Source of the DNA: an uncultured Clostridia bacterium
GTDB taxonomy: Bacteria > Bacillota_A > Clostridia > TANB77 > CAG-508
NCBI GenBank assembly: GCA_947594095.1
Contig: CANQEA010000001.1
Coordinates: 124,001 to 188,000 of the forward strand
Direction of reading: 5' to 3'
Length of the DNA: 64,000 nt
Every line of letters begins with the position of its first letter. The first letter of the stretch is position 1. A program made the translations under genes and the position numbers. The notes below the pieces were generated by a model. The model was not told the origin of the DNA. It saw only the letters and a program-made list of their open reading frames with translations, and ran no database searches. Shown here piece after piece: positions 32,527 through 42,309 of this stretch.

Positions 32527-33731
32527 TGGCAGATATAAAGTCAATTCTTAGAGATATTAATAAGACATTAAAAGCAGATGTTGCCACAGTAGGAGTAAAA
32601 GATTTAGCTGAAAGAGGTAAATTATCATTTGGTACTCCTTCATTGGACTTTATTACATATAACAATCTAATTGAGGGCTCATTTATTGAGTTATCAGGTT
32701 TGGAAAGTAGTGGTAAAACAACCTTAGCCTTTCTATTAGCTGCAAGCTATATTAAGAAGGAACTAGAAAGAAATCCTGATAATCCCAGAGCTATCTTATA
32801 TTGTGATGCTGAAAGCACAGCAGATAAGAATTGGGCAATGACTTCAGCAGGATATGATATGAACCACCCCCAAGTACCTACTATTTACGTCCCCAATAAT
32901 GGGCAGTCAGCAGAAACTTGGTTTGATATTGTAATTGATTCTGTTGCTACAGGTGAAATTGGTTTAGTAATTTTTGATTCACTAACAATGATGGTTGGCC
33001 AACAAGTACAAGGCGAATCATTAGAGAAGAAGCAAATGGGTGGTGCGGCAGGCCCTATTGGTGATTTCTGTAAGAGAGGTACAGGTGTATTTATTAGAAA
33101 TAAGTGTACCTTCATTGGTATTAATGGCTTAACAGAAAATTTAACAGGGTATGGAGATAAATATCAAACACCTGGCGGTAGAACTTGGAAGAGAAGTTGT
33201 TCATATAGAATGAGAGTTAAGCAAGGTGATTTCTTTGATATCGATGGAAATATCTTAGCTAAGAAAGATGCACAATCTCCTGCAGGTCACGTTATTGAAG
33301 TATATCTTGAAAAGATTAAAACTGCAAGATGGGATAGAAAGTTAGGTACTACAAACCTTAACTATACCTATGGTCTTGATATTATGCAAGATACAATTGA
33401 TACTGCTATTAGATTAGGCTTAATTGATAATAGTACACAAGGCTCATTTAGATTAGTTGATCCAGATACTGGTGAAGTTCTTACAGATGAAGAGGGTAAT
33501 GAATTAAAAATTAGAGGTAAAAAGAATATTAAGCCTTATTTTAATGAACACCCTGAATTATTTAAGAGCCTTTATAATAAATGTTATGAAATGATGGAAA
33601 GAAAAGAAGATACAAACATTGTTTCTTTCGAAAGATTGCTAGGGGTTGATGTAGATCAAGTACTTACAAATGATGAAAATATAGATGAAAAAGAAGTATT
33701 TCCATTAGGAGTAGAAAATGAAGCGAACTGA
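32526..33731 (+). CDS. recA: RecA/UvsX-like recombinase
   Basis: Walker A GLESSGKTT is at 58-66 and Walker B LVIFDSL at about 154-160, with a MGGAAGP segment (about 177-183) and the L2-like GGRTWKRSCSYRMR region following. Length 401 aa is near RecA. It forms filaments on single-stranded DNA for strand exchange in repair and recombination-dependent replication. Neighbours include a PD-(D/E)XK nuclease and, further on, SbcCD homologues. It overlaps the next gene by 14 nt. Confidence 0.92.
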   Translation: MADIKSILRDINKTLKADVATVGVKDLAERGKLSFGTPSLDFITYNNLIEGSFIELSGLESSGKTTLAFLLAASYIKKELERNPDNPRAILYCDAESTADKNWAMTSAGYDMNHPQVPTIYVPNNGQSAETWFDIVIDSVATGEIGLVIFDSLTMMVGQQVQGESLEKKQMGGAAGPIGDFCKRGTGVFIRNKCTFIGINGLTENLTGYGDKYQTPGGRTWKRSCSYRMRVKQGDFFDIDGNILAKKDAQSPAGHVIEVYLEKIKTARWDRKLGTTNLNYTYGLDIMQDTIDTAIRLGLIDNSTQGSFRLVDPDTGEVLTDEEGNELKIRGKKNIKPYFNEHPELFKSLYNKCYEMMERKEDTNIVSFERLLGVDVDQVLTNDENIDEKEVFPLGVENEAN

Positions 33732-34011
33732 GTTTGAAGGAATTCTAGTAGCTGCACGTAAAATGGGGAAAAAGCTAGACGTTGTAGAAAAAGCACTAGA
33801 TGTTTATCTTGAAGACTTCTTTGAACCCATCCAAGATGTTTATGATGTACTAGAAGCAAGTACCAAAGCACGTTGGGATGATGCTACTTGGGATGCAGTT
33901 TTCGATTATGAGAGAGCTATTCCAGATATTATGGCTCTTATAGAGAAAAACTCTATTGAGGATAGAGAATATAAGGGAGAAAAGGAGATTAAAATCTTTG
34001 ATGAAGAATGA
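33718..34011 (+). CDS. Hypothetical protein, 97 aa
   Basis: Helical, acidic protein overlapping the recA 3' end and the following nuclease. Function unknown. Confidence 0.7.
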   Translation: MKRTEFEGILVAARKMGKKLDVVEKALDVYLEDFFEPIQDVYDVLEASTKARWDDATWDAVFDYERAIPDIMALIEKNSIEDREYKGEKEIKIFDEE

Positions 34012-34354
34012 AAACTCCACTCGTTACTATAGCTCACAACATGAATCAAGTGTATGTAAAGCATTAAATGCATGGAAACAACCAAATTCAGGTGCTAGTA
34101 AATTTGCAGCTGGAGATGTATATAATAAAGATGCTTCACTCCTTGTCGAATGTAAAACTGCAATGACAGATAAGGATTCTTTTAGTATTAAAAAAGAGTG
34201 GTTAAATAAAATAGATGAAGAAATGAAATCAAAAAGATTTCAAAACAACTGTTTAGCCTTCTCATTTGGACCTAATTCGCCTAACTACTATATTATAAAT
34301 GAAAGGCTAATGAAATTTCTTGTAGAGAAATTACAAGAAGATATGGAGGAATAG
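34001..34354 (+). CDS. PD-(D/E)XK nuclease, Holliday-junction-resolvase-like
   Basis: STRYYSSQHESSVCKAL carries the N-terminal Glu; GASKFAAGDVYNKDASLLVECKTA gives the GD and the E-x-K of the nuclease core (about residues 30-53), and SFSIKKEWL follows. This is the arrangement of small archaeal-type Hjc-like phage nucleases. It is a second resolvase-like protein besides the RecU-like one at 28647. Start ATG 34001 has AGGAG upstream at a long distance; 33956 is the alternative. Confidence 0.75.
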   Translation: MKNENSTRYYSSQHESSVCKALNAWKQPNSGASKFAAGDVYNKDASLLVECKTAMTDKDSFSIKKEWLNKIDEEMKSKRFQNNCLAFSFGPNSPNYYIINERLMKFLVEKLQEDMEE

Positions 34355-34383
34355 TTGACATGAAAGTACAAAACAATTATAAT
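34355..34383 (+). promoter_or_regulatory. Promoter TTGACA-17-TATAAT
   Basis: The perfect sigma-A consensus TTGACA at 34355-34360 and TATAAT at 34378-34383 with a 17-nt spacer. The ATG of the small ORF at 34360 lies inside it, so a transcript from here would serve the genes from 34514 onward, including the clamp loader. Confidence 0.8.
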
Positions 34384-34530
34384 GAAAGTAATAAGAGAAC
34401 TCCTCCTCAATTTCCAAATTATTATGTGGAGCAAGTATTAGAAACTAATCCGGATTTTAATTCATCTTCTTTTACTTTTACAGATGAATTAAATAGGACT
34501 ATAGAGGTATCTTTTGAACCCAATAATTGA
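34360..34530 (+). CDS. Small hypothetical protein, 56 aa
   Basis: MKVQNNYNESNKRTPPQF starts a short ORF with GGAGG 10 nt before its ATG, overlapping the next gene's TTG start by 17 nt. Because a promoter overlaps its start codon, only read-through transcripts would encode it. Function unknown. Confidence 0.5.
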   Translation: MKVQNNYNESNKRTPPQFPNYYVEQVLETNPDFNSSSFTFTDELNRTIEVSFEPNN

Positions 34531-34891
34531 AAAGCAACTAAAAAAATGTACAGTTGCTAATATTCCTCCACATGATAAAGATACTACATATTTTAAAATA
34601 ACCAAAAAGGTTGCTCAAAATAATCAGAGTTGTATTCCTAATCATTACTACGATATTGAATTATCAGATTATGTATTAAAACCACCCCCTGATTATAGTT
34701 TACATATTAACTGGAATAAAAATATTTTACCAAAGTCTAAAATATATAGGTGTGAAGTATTGCAAGTTATGGGCACAATGGTAAAAATAAATGGAATAGG
34801 AATTGACCCAACTACTCAGGAAGATACAAATGATTCATGGATGGGGTGGTTACCATTAGAAGAGATAAAAATCCTAAAAGAACTAGATTGA
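34514..34891 (+). CDS. Hypothetical protein, 125 aa
   Basis: Start at TTG 34514 with AGAGGTAT upstream. A beta-rich C-terminal half (VLQVMGTMVKINGIGID) could form a small barrel. It comes just before the dnaX gene. Function unknown. Confidence 0.65.
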   Translation: MNPIIEKQLKKCTVANIPPHDKDTTYFKITKKVAQNNQSCIPNHYYDIELSDYVLKPPPDYSLHINWNKNILPKSKIYRCEVLQVMGTMVKINGIGIDPTTQEDTNDSWMGWLPLEEIKILKELD

Positions 34892-34910
34892 CATATAAGA
34901 GGTGAAATAA

Positions 34911-35927
34911 ATGCGGTCATTAGCTACAAAATATAGACCAAAAACATTTGATGAAGTTGTGGGGCATGAAGCTGTAGTTAAAATTCTAAAAAACCAAATT
35001 AATAAAGAAATGTTAAGCAATGTCTTACTACTTGCAGGTAAAACAGGCAGTGGGAAAACCACAGTTGCTCGTATTGTAGCAAATACTATAAATAAAGGGA
35101 TTGGTTCCCCTATTGAAATAGATGCAGCATCAAATAGTGGTGTAGATAATGTTAGAGAAATTATTAAAGATGCCCAAGAAAGAGCGATTGATGGAGAATA
35201 TAAAGTATTTATAATTGATGAAGCTCAGAGCCTATCATCTACAGCTTGGCAAGCCTTCTTAAAATGTATTGAGGAACCTCCCAAATATACTATTTTTATA
35301 TTTTGTACTACAGACCCTCAGAAAATTCCTAATACTATTCTTAATAGAGTTCAACGCTTTAATTTTAATGGTATCCCCAAGCAACAAATTGCAAATAGAT
35401 TAAAATATGTATGTGAATGTGAAGGATTTACTAACTACGAGGAAAGCATAGAATATATAGGTAAGTTAGTAAATGGTTGTATGCGAGAAGCCCTTACATT
35501 ACTTGATAAATGTGCTGATTACTCTACAGATTTATCTATTGAAAATACAATGAAAGTATTAGGCACACCTTCACATGACATGATGTTTCATTTGGTAGAC
35601 AGATTATTAGATTGTGATGAAGCTGGAGTATTAGAAACCTTAGAAAATATAGACAATTCAGGTATAGATTTAAAATTATTTACAGATACGTTTTTGGAGT
35701 TCTTATTAAATGTTCAAAAATATATTATTTTTAATAATTTTGATCTTACCATATTTGCTCCTACTAGAGAAAATGATTTGAAAAATATTACAAATATTGA
35801 AAACCCTAGTAATTATTTTAATTATTTGATTAACAAAATATTTGAACTTCATTCATATATTAAAGATGAAAATGATGTTAAGCCTACAGTAGAAGTTATA
35901 TTCATGCAAATTCTAAGAGGTCAATAA
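34911..35927 (+). CDS. dnaX: Clamp loader gamma/tau subunit (DnaX-like)
   Basis: An AAA+ ATPase starting SLATKYRPKTFDEVVGHE, the DnaX signature. Walker A GKTGSGKTT is at 43-51, IIDEAQSLS at about 102-110 (Walker B) and sensor region IFCTTDPQKIP follows. The DnaX zinc finger seems missing. Length 338 aa fits gamma without tau extension. Together with delta prime and delta it would load the phage beta clamp. Confidence 0.92.
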   Translation: MRSLATKYRPKTFDEVVGHEAVVKILKNQINKEMLSNVLLLAGKTGSGKTTVARIVANTINKGIGSPIEIDAASNSGVDNVREIIKDAQERAIDGEYKVFIIDEAQSLSSTAWQAFLKCIEEPPKYTIFIFCTTDPQKIPNTILNRVQRFNFNGIPKQQIANRLKYVCECEGFTNYEESIEYIGKLVNGCMREALTLLDKCADYSTDLSIENTMKVLGTPSHDMMFHLVDRLLDCDEAGVLETLENIDNSGIDLKLFTDTFLEFLLNVQKYIIFNNFDLTIFAPTRENDLKNITNIENPSNYFNYLINKIFELHSYIKDENDVKPTVEVIFMQILRGQ

Positions 35928-35929
35928 AC

Positions 35930-36724
35930 ATGTTTGTAGGACAAGAAAAAATTATTGAAAAATTGAATAAACTAAATTTGGATAATTTTCCACAATCTTT
36001 AATGCTTATAGGAGAAAAAGGGTGTGGTAAACATACTTTATGCAATTACATTTCTACCTATCTAGAAATCGATTCCGAATTAGTAGACTCCAAATTAAAT
36101 ACTACAGATATTGAAGCTATCTTTAATCGCCCTTATCCTACACTTTATATTATTGATACTACAAACTTATCAGATAAAGCACAAAACAGCTTATTAAAAA
36201 TTATTGAAGAACCCCCCGTGGGTTCTTACTTTATTATTTTATGTGAAGATATTAAAAATGTAATTCCTACAATAGTTAATAGATGCCATCAATGGAAATT
36301 TCAAAGATATAGTATAGATGTTCTCTCAACCTTTATTACAAATGAAAGTGTAGATAAAGAATTGCTACTAAGTATAGCTACTACACCAGGGCAAGTAATA
36401 GAGTACCAAGAACAACCATTACAAAAAATGGTGGAGTTAGCAGTAAATATGGTGGAAAGACTAAGCACAACATCTCCTTCTAATTTATTAACTATTACAG
36501 ATAAAATAGCTTTTAAGGATGAAAAAGACAAGTTTGATTTATATATATTTTTAAAAGTATTTAGACTAGTACTTACTAGTAAAATAAGGGAAAGTAGTGA
36601 TCTTAAATATACAAGCATGTATAAAGAACTATTAGGGTTAAATAATAAATTAGCAAATACAATCTCACCACAAAAAACATTTGAAAATTTCCTCATTAAT
36701 CTTTGGGAGGCTTCAAGAGTATGA
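35930..36724 (+). CDS. holB: Clamp loader delta prime subunit (HolB-like)
   Basis: AAA+ relative beginning MFVGQEKIIEKLNKLN with a P-loop-like GEKGCGKHT (about 28-36), then KAQNSLLKIIEEPP (about 84-97), a segment shared by delta prime proteins. It lies 2 nt after dnaX and overlaps the delta gene. The small size (264 aa) is usual for phage versions. Confidence 0.85.
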   Translation: MFVGQEKIIEKLNKLNLDNFPQSLMLIGEKGCGKHTLCNYISTYLEIDSELVDSKLNTTDIEAIFNRPYPTLYIIDTTNLSDKAQNSLLKIIEEPPVGSYFIILCEDIKNVIPTIVNRCHQWKFQRYSIDVLSTFITNESVDKELLLSIATTPGQVIEYQEQPLQKMVELAVNMVERLSTTSPSNLLTITDKIAFKDEKDKFDLYIFLKVFRLVLTSKIRESSDLKYTSMYKELLGLNNKLANTISPQKTFENFLINLWEASRV

Positions 36725-37617
36725 CTTTACCAGATTTGAAAGAAATTATAATACAAAAGAAAAAAATTCCTTATTGTATTATTTTTGAATGTGAGTATGA
36801 AGATTTTATCCCCATTCAATATATTAAGGAAATAGCTAATTATAATAATTCCTCAATTGTTAATTTAGAAAATATTGAAGAATACCCACTTAATAATTCT
36901 AATATATTTGAAGAAACTGCAAATACCCTGTATGTTTATAAATGCGAAGAATTAAAAAATCTATACAGTATTTATTCTGATAAAAACAATTTATTTATTA
37001 TCTGTAATAAATTAAATAAAAGCGTTAGTGATATATTTAAAGATAATATAGTAAAAATACCAAAATTAGAAGAGTGGCAATTAAAAGACTATGCGCAAAT
37101 AATATGCCCCGGATTAAAAGAGGAACAGGCAGATTGGCTATCTAAAAATTGCAATTGCAGTGCATATAGATTAACTAATGAAATTAATAAACTTCTTTCA
37201 TTTCCTGTTTCTACTAGAGACACATTATGCAGAGAATTTATTAATTACAATGTTTTCAATGAAACTGCAAACAATAATGTTTTTGATTTAATAAATGCTA
37301 TTCAATCTAGAGACATTTCAAAAACCTCTTCTTTATTAAAATCTTTAGATATTACTAGTATGGGATTAGCAACTTTACTATATAACAATTTTAAGAAATT
37401 AATAAAAGTATGGTTAGGTAAATCCCCCACAGAAGCAAATACAGGATTAAAAGCAAATCAAATCTATGCAATAAATAAATTACCTAGAACATATTCAAAA
37501 GAACAGTTACTAAAAATCTTTGATATACTAACCAACATAGATTACAAATTAAAGAATGGAGATATACCAGAAAGTTTAATTACTGATTACTTAGTAACTT
37601 CAATTTTCACAGCATAA
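36721..37617 (+). CDS. holA: Clamp loader delta subunit (HolA-like)
   Basis: Its sequence is diverged, but layout fits HolA: about 300 aa, no Walker A, a C-terminal helical collar (FDLINAIQSRDISKTSSLLKSL) and the third place in a dnaX-holB-holA operon. ATG 36721 was chosen (GGGAGG at 36706-36711). The family call depends partly on context. Confidence 0.75.
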   Translation: MTLPDLKEIIIQKKKIPYCIIFECEYEDFIPIQYIKEIANYNNSSIVNLENIEEYPLNNSNIFEETANTLYVYKCEELKNLYSIYSDKNNLFIICNKLNKSVSDIFKDNIVKIPKLEEWQLKDYAQIICPGLKEEQADWLSKNCNCSAYRLTNEINKLLSFPVSTRDTLCREFINYNVFNETANNNVFDLINAIQSRDISKTSSLLKSLDITSMGLATLLYNNFKKLIKVWLGKSPTEANTGLKANQIYAINKLPRTYSKEQLLKIFDILTNIDYKLKNGDIPESLITDYLVTSIFTA

Positions 37618-37622
37618 AATAG

Positions 37623-37651
37623 TTGATTTTTTATCCCCTTTACATTATAAT
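37623..37651 (+). promoter_or_regulatory. Promoter TTGATT-17-TATAAT
   Basis: TTGATT 37623-37628 and TATAAT 37646-37651, spacer 17 nt, 5 nt after the holA stop. It drives the YopX/SbcCD unit. Confidence 0.85.
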
Positions 37652-37686
37652 ATTAGTAGAAAATAATTTTTGATAGAGGTTTTCAA

Positions 37687-38103
37687 ATGAGTTTATTTCG
37701 TGTTTGGGACAATCAGAAGCAAAGATACACGAAGCCAGAAGATGGGCTGTTTTGTATGACAGCAGGTGGGGAATTAAATGTTACTAATTTTTCACTTATT
37801 CCTAAAGAATTGAGAGAATTATCTTATGACTATAATGAAAATAGATATGAGGTAGAATTTTCATCTCAAAAATATGATGCAAATAAGAATGAACTGTTTG
37901 AAAATGATTTAATTCAACTATACGATTCTATCTATAAGGTACATTACAACCCTGCTGATGGTAGTTGGGGAACCATTTTCGTCAAACGTCTCAAAGAGTG
38001 GAAAGTAGGGGAAGTGCCCGGGTACGTTTATACCAAACCAGAGGTTTGGAGTAGATCAGCTGTACTTGTAGGGAATGTTAGAACCTCACATATTGAAGGA
38101 TAA
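37687..38103 (+). CDS. YopX-like protein
   Basis: FRVWDNQKQRY at the start, ELFENDLIQLYDSIYKV in the centre and SAVLVGNVRTS at the end follow the YopX layout, with divergence in the GDI motif (NDLI). Function unknown. First gene of the SbcCD unit. Confidence 0.75.
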   Translation: MSLFRVWDNQKQRYTKPEDGLFCMTAGGELNVTNFSLIPKELRELSYDYNENRYEVEFSSQKYDANKNELFENDLIQLYDSIYKVHYNPADGSWGTIFVKRLKEWKVGEVPGYVYTKPEVWSRSAVLVGNVRTSHIEG

Positions 38104-38108
38104 GATAT

Positions 38109-39179
38109 ATGAAAATTTTAGTTGTAGGGGATGTGCATTATTCACAATTTTCCTCAATTGTAAGAAAAAGGGGAGAATATTATTCCGAAAGGCTTGAAAA
38201 TCTACTTTGGTCCATTAATTGGGTAGAAAAAACAGCTATACAAGAAGGGGTGGGAAAAATAATTTACCTAGGGGATTTCTTTGACAGAGCAGATCTCAAT
38301 GCAGAAGAATTAACTGCGTTTAGAGATATTGTATGGTCTAAAGATATCCCCCATATTTTTATTGTAGGCAATCATGAGATTGCATCTCATAATTTGGAAT
38401 ATAGTTCAGCACACCTAATAAGTAGTTTAGGTGAAAACTTTAATATTGTGGACAAGCCCCTAATGGATGTAGGATTTGGTTATAGGTTTATTTATCTTCC
38501 TTATATTTTTGAAAACAATAGAAGACCTCTTCAGGAATATATTGACGATGTTATAAGCCAATATGGTTTTGTAGAAACTCAGGAACTAAAACAGCTTTAC
38601 ATCTTTAGTCATAATGATATCAAGGGTGTTCAATATGGGAATTTTGAGAGTAAAAATGGCTTTGATAAAGATGAAATTTTGAATACCTATTGTAAATATT
38701 TTATTAATGGTCATATTCATAATCAAGGCTGGGTAGTACAAGATAGGATTCTTAACCTTGGAAATCTTACTGGTCAGAATTTTAATGAAGATGGATTTAA
38801 ATACTCTCATTGTGCTTTGTTATTAGATACTCAAACACAAAAAATTCAGCTTATTAAAAATCCTTATGCTTTCAATTTTGCTAAAGTAGTTATTCAGGAT
38901 AGAGAAGATATAGCAAATTTCAAAACTCTTCCACATATGATATTGAGTGTAAAATGTAGGGGAGATTTAGTAGAAGAATTGAGAACATTTCTTGATAGCT
39001 GTAAAGATGTAGAAGAATATAAGATTATATCTATGGCAGATCAGGAAGAAAGTACAGATGAAGGAAACATACAAACATTTAATTCCGTAGATCATCTTCA
39101 ACAATTTCAATCCTACATTATTAGTCAATTAGGCAACACAGATTTGGTACTTAAGGAATTGCAAGAGGTAGTCAAATGA
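38109..39179 (+). CDS. sbcD: SbcD/Mre11-like nuclease (T4 gp47-like)
   Basis: A calcineurin-like phosphoesterase with motifs in order: GDVHYS (about 7-12), GDFFDR (about 56-61), GNHE (about 92-95), FSHNDI (about 163-168) and NGHIHNQG (about 201-208). With SbcC it forms a nuclease that processes double-strand ends for recombination-dependent replication. The stop overlaps the sbcC start (ATGA). Confidence 0.92.
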   Translation: MKILVVGDVHYSQFSSIVRKRGEYYSERLENLLWSINWVEKTAIQEGVGKIIYLGDFFDRADLNAEELTAFRDIVWSKDIPHIFIVGNHEIASHNLEYSSAHLISSLGENFNIVDKPLMDVGFGYRFIYLPYIFENNRRPLQEYIDDVISQYGFVETQELKQLYIFSHNDIKGVQYGNFESKNGFDKDEILNTYCKYFINGHIHNQGWVVQDRILNLGNLTGQNFNEDGFKYSHCALLLDTQTQKIQLIKNPYAFNFAKVVIQDREDIANFKTLPHMILSVKCRGDLVEELRTFLDSCKDVEEYKIISMADQEESTDEGNIQTFNSVDHLQQFQSYIISQLGNTDLVLKELQEVVK

Positions 39180-41047
39180 AATTAAAGTTTTTACATATTT
39201 TAATTGAAAATTTTCTATCATTAGGTAATGTAGAATTAAATCTTAATGATATGGGCTATACTCTTATTACAGGTACTAATAATGACCCTAATGATAATGC
39301 CACAAGTAATGGGGTGGGTAAAAGTTCTATTTTTGATGCCTTAACATGGTGCCTTACTGGTAAAACTATTAGAGGTGCAGATAAAAATATTACTAATATT
39401 CATACTGAAGGTGGTACTAAAGTAGAATTAACTTTCCTAATGGATGGAAAGGAGTATAAGGTTTGTAGATATAAAGACCATAAAAAATTTGGTACCAATT
39501 TGCAAATTTTTATAGATGGGCAAGATAAATCAGGTAAAGGGATTAGAGATGGTGAAAAATTATTAGAAACCCTTTTACCTGATCTTACACTCCAATTTAT
39601 TGGGTCAGTTATTGTTTTTGGACAAGGGTTGCCTCAAAGATTTACTAATAATACTCCTAGTGGACGAAAAGAAGTATTGGAGAAATTATCTCAATCTGAT
39701 TTCATGATTGAAGATATTAAAAAAAGATTAACAGATAGAAAAATTAGTTTATCTTCTTTATTAAGAGAAAAAGAAAATTCGCTTTTATCTTTGGAGTCTA
39801 AAAAACAAATTATAGAAGATACTATAAATAAAAACCAAAAAGAATTGGATTCTTTAGAGGACGAATCTCAGTTATTAGCTACAATAGAAGAAACTACCAG
39901 AAAAATAGAAGCAATTAAACAACCCTTAGAAGAAGCTAATAATAATCTCAAACAATTAGAACAACAGTCTAATGAACTATTAGATGCTAAGTCAGTTAAA
40001 TCTTCTAATTATTCAAACACTCAAATTCAATTAAATAATAAATATACAGAATTATCTAGAGAAAACACATCCCTTGAAGCTCAACTAACTGGGCAAATAA
40101 GGGCATTAAATAGTGAAATTAACAAATTAAAAAATATAGTAGATGTATGTCCCACATGTGGTCAAAAATTACCAAATGTACATAAAGTTGATACTACTGA
40201 AAAAGAACAGGAATTAAGCTTATTACAAACACAATTAGCAGATGTTAAATCTAATTTGGAAGATATTAGAAAAAAGAAAGAAGCAGAAGAATCAGATATT
40301 AAAAGAAACTATGAATATGAGATACTCCAATTAGATAATAAACTAAAGGATTTAAAGATTGATATTCAGAATTGTAAATCCAAAATTTTATCTTTAGAAT
40401 CAGAACAAAAACATCAAGAATTAGCTTATACTTCTGCTAAAACAAAATATGATACATACAAACAACATAAACAATATTTAGTTGATAGTATAAATAGTTC
40501 ACTAAATGAATTAGATAAAATTACACAACAGAAAGTGTATGACAGTACAGATAGAGATGAATATAAATCTAGGCTAGATATAATAAATAAAATGATAACT
40601 ATTGCAACAAGAGATTTTAGAGGTTTCTTATTGTTAAATGTTATCAACTATATTCAAGAGAGAGCTAAGATTTATAGTAAAGATATTTTTGGTACAGACA
40701 AAATTGATTTCAGCCTAAATGGAAATAACATTGATATTTCTTATAATGGAAAGATGTATGAAAATCTTTCTGGGGGTGAATCTCAAAAAGTTAATGTTAT
40801 TATTAACTTAGCTATTAGAGATATGTTATGTCAATTTTCGAATTTCAATTCCAATATTCTTGTATTGGATGAAATATTTGATAATCTTGACATTACAGGT
40901 TGTTCACAGATTATCAATGTAATTACAAAGAGACTTACAAACATTGAGAGTGTATTTATAATTACACATAGAGCTGAGTTAATGGTACCTGTAGATTCTA
41001 CAATTAATCTTATTAAAGATGAAAATGGAGTAACAAGTCTTTGCTAA
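39176..41047 (+). CDS. sbcC: SbcC/Rad50-like ATPase (T4 gp46-like)
   Basis: SMC-type ATPase with Walker A NGVGKSS at 45-51, a long coiled coil (about 190-500) with a zinc hook CPTCGQ near 325, the ABC signature LSGGESQK near 532 and Walker B LVLDEIFDNLD near 562. It is compact (623 aa, versus more than 1000 in bacteria), as usual for phage gp46. Partner of the sbcD product. Confidence 0.95.
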   Translation: MKLKFLHILIENFLSLGNVELNLNDMGYTLITGTNNDPNDNATSNGVGKSSIFDALTWCLTGKTIRGADKNITNIHTEGGTKVELTFLMDGKEYKVCRYKDHKKFGTNLQIFIDGQDKSGKGIRDGEKLLETLLPDLTLQFIGSVIVFGQGLPQRFTNNTPSGRKEVLEKLSQSDFMIEDIKKRLTDRKISLSSLLREKENSLLSLESKKQIIEDTINKNQKELDSLEDESQLLATIEETTRKIEAIKQPLEEANNNLKQLEQQSNELLDAKSVKSSNYSNTQIQLNNKYTELSRENTSLEAQLTGQIRALNSEINKLKNIVDVCPTCGQKLPNVHKVDTTEKEQELSLLQTQLADVKSNLEDIRKKKEAEESDIKRNYEYEILQLDNKLKDLKIDIQNCKSKILSLESEQKHQELAYTSAKTKYDTYKQHKQYLVDSINSSLNELDKITQQKVYDSTDRDEYKSRLDIINKMITIATRDFRGFLLLNVINYIQERAKIYSKDIFGTDKIDFSLNGNNIDISYNGKMYENLSGGESQKVNVIINLAIRDMLCQFSNFNSNILVLDEIFDNLDITGCSQIINVITKRLTNIESVFIITHRAELMVPVDSTINLIKDENGVTSLC

Positions 41048-41084
41048 TCTCTTTAATATTTTGTAAACTAGGAAACTCCAAACC

Positions 41085-41927
41085 ATGCCCACTTACCATA
41101 AAGACAATAAATTAAAATATACTGATTTATGTATATATATAGACAATAATATAGGAAAACCTGATTGTGATGAAGAAAAATGCTTTGAATATATGTATCA
41201 TTTATTTTATATTCTGGCAGTAAAGGGAAGAATGTTTCAAACATCTTCAGACTATGATAGCTATGCTTTATATGGAGCTACACAATTATTTTTAAGATAT
41301 AGAAAAGAAAAAGAGCCTGGTAATAAATTAAAACATATAAAATCTTGTCTTAACTATATAAAAAGAATACTTTATCCATTGAAGGTAAATTATCAAAAAT
41401 CCAGTTTCTTTCAAGTGTTCCAAGAAGATGCACTTGGAGGAAATGCACCCACTTCTATTGCAGATGCTAGAGTGGCAGATGCTAGAAAAACAAATAATGG
41501 TTTATTACAATCAGAATATAAATATTATTTAACTCAACTTCCTTCTACTATAAAACACATATTAAAAGATTCTCCATATACTAATAATCCAGTTATGATG
41601 CACAATTTATACATTAGTTGCTTATTAACATTATTAAAAACTATTACAATGAGTAACAAAAACAAAGCAAGATTGGAGAACAAGGAAAATAAATATTTAC
41701 CCACAACAGATTTGATGGATAAAATATATACAGAAGAAAGTAAAGATGATGTTGTAACATATCATTTAGAAAAATCAATGAAAAATTATGTTAACTTATT
41801 AGTTAACAAATGTAAAAAAGAAATAGCACATGATTTACGTTACATAGTAGGATCATATGATCTATCAGATAATATAATTAAAGAAATATTAACTCAACCT
41901 TTAGAGGAGTATATAGATGAGCAGTGA
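41085..41927 (+). CDS. Hypothetical protein, 280 aa
   Basis: Mostly helical, with CFEYMYHLFYILAVKGRMF near residue 33 and a second block near 100 (CLNYIKRILYPLKVNYQKS). Proteins of this general shape are found beside phage recombination genes and sometimes annotated as transcription factors; I cannot confirm a sigma-like domain. It overlaps a Mor-like regulator by 11 nt, so a joint transcription role is conceivable. Confidence 0.7.
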   Translation: MPTYHKDNKLKYTDLCIYIDNNIGKPDCDEEKCFEYMYHLFYILAVKGRMFQTSSDYDSYALYGATQLFLRYRKEKEPGNKLKHIKSCLNYIKRILYPLKVNYQKSSFFQVFQEDALGGNAPTSIADARVADARKTNNGLLQSEYKYYLTQLPSTIKHILKDSPYTNNPVMMHNLYISCLLTLLKTITMSNKNKARLENKENKYLPTTDLMDKIYTEESKDDVVTYHLEKSMKNYVNLLVNKCKKEIAHDLRYIVGSYDLSDNIIKEILTQPLEEYIDEQ

Positions 41928-42309
41928 AATTAAAAATAAATTATCTTCATTGAAAGAACGTGACGTATACTCTTTAGGCCTTTTTTGTTTGTATAAGCTT
42001 ATAGGAACACCAGAATATTCTTCAATTAGTGAACTAGCATATGTATTGGATAAGAAAAATTTACTTAATCTATGTGAGTATTTTGGAGGCCAAACAATTA
42101 CTATTCCTACTATAGATGAACTAGAAAGTTTAATATATTCCTTATTACTTTATCAATACGTTAAAATTGAACATATGGATTATAATGAAGCTATTCAATT
42201 AATAGGACATGAGAGTAAAGATTTAAGAGCAGTAAAAGCTAATTATAGAAAGTTAGTAGAAGTACTTGATGATTATACTTTTCAAGTGAGGTCAGATATA
42301 AATGGCTGA
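41917..42309 (+). CDS. Mor-like transcriptional regulator (tentative)
   Basis: The central NLCEYFGGQTITIPTIDELESL segment, followed by YNEAIQLIGHES, resembles the GG-x-x-I-x-I-P dimer strand and helix-turn-helix of Mor/C-type phage activators. The length (130 aa) also fits. Mor proteins activate middle promoters of Mu-like phages. This is a motif-level call. Confidence 0.5.
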   Translation: MSSEIKNKLSSLKERDVYSLGLFCLYKLIGTPEYSSISELAYVLDKKNLLNLCEYFGGQTITIPTIDELESLIYSLLLYQYVKIEHMDYNEAIQLIGHESKDLRAVKANYRKLVEVLDDYTFQVRSDING

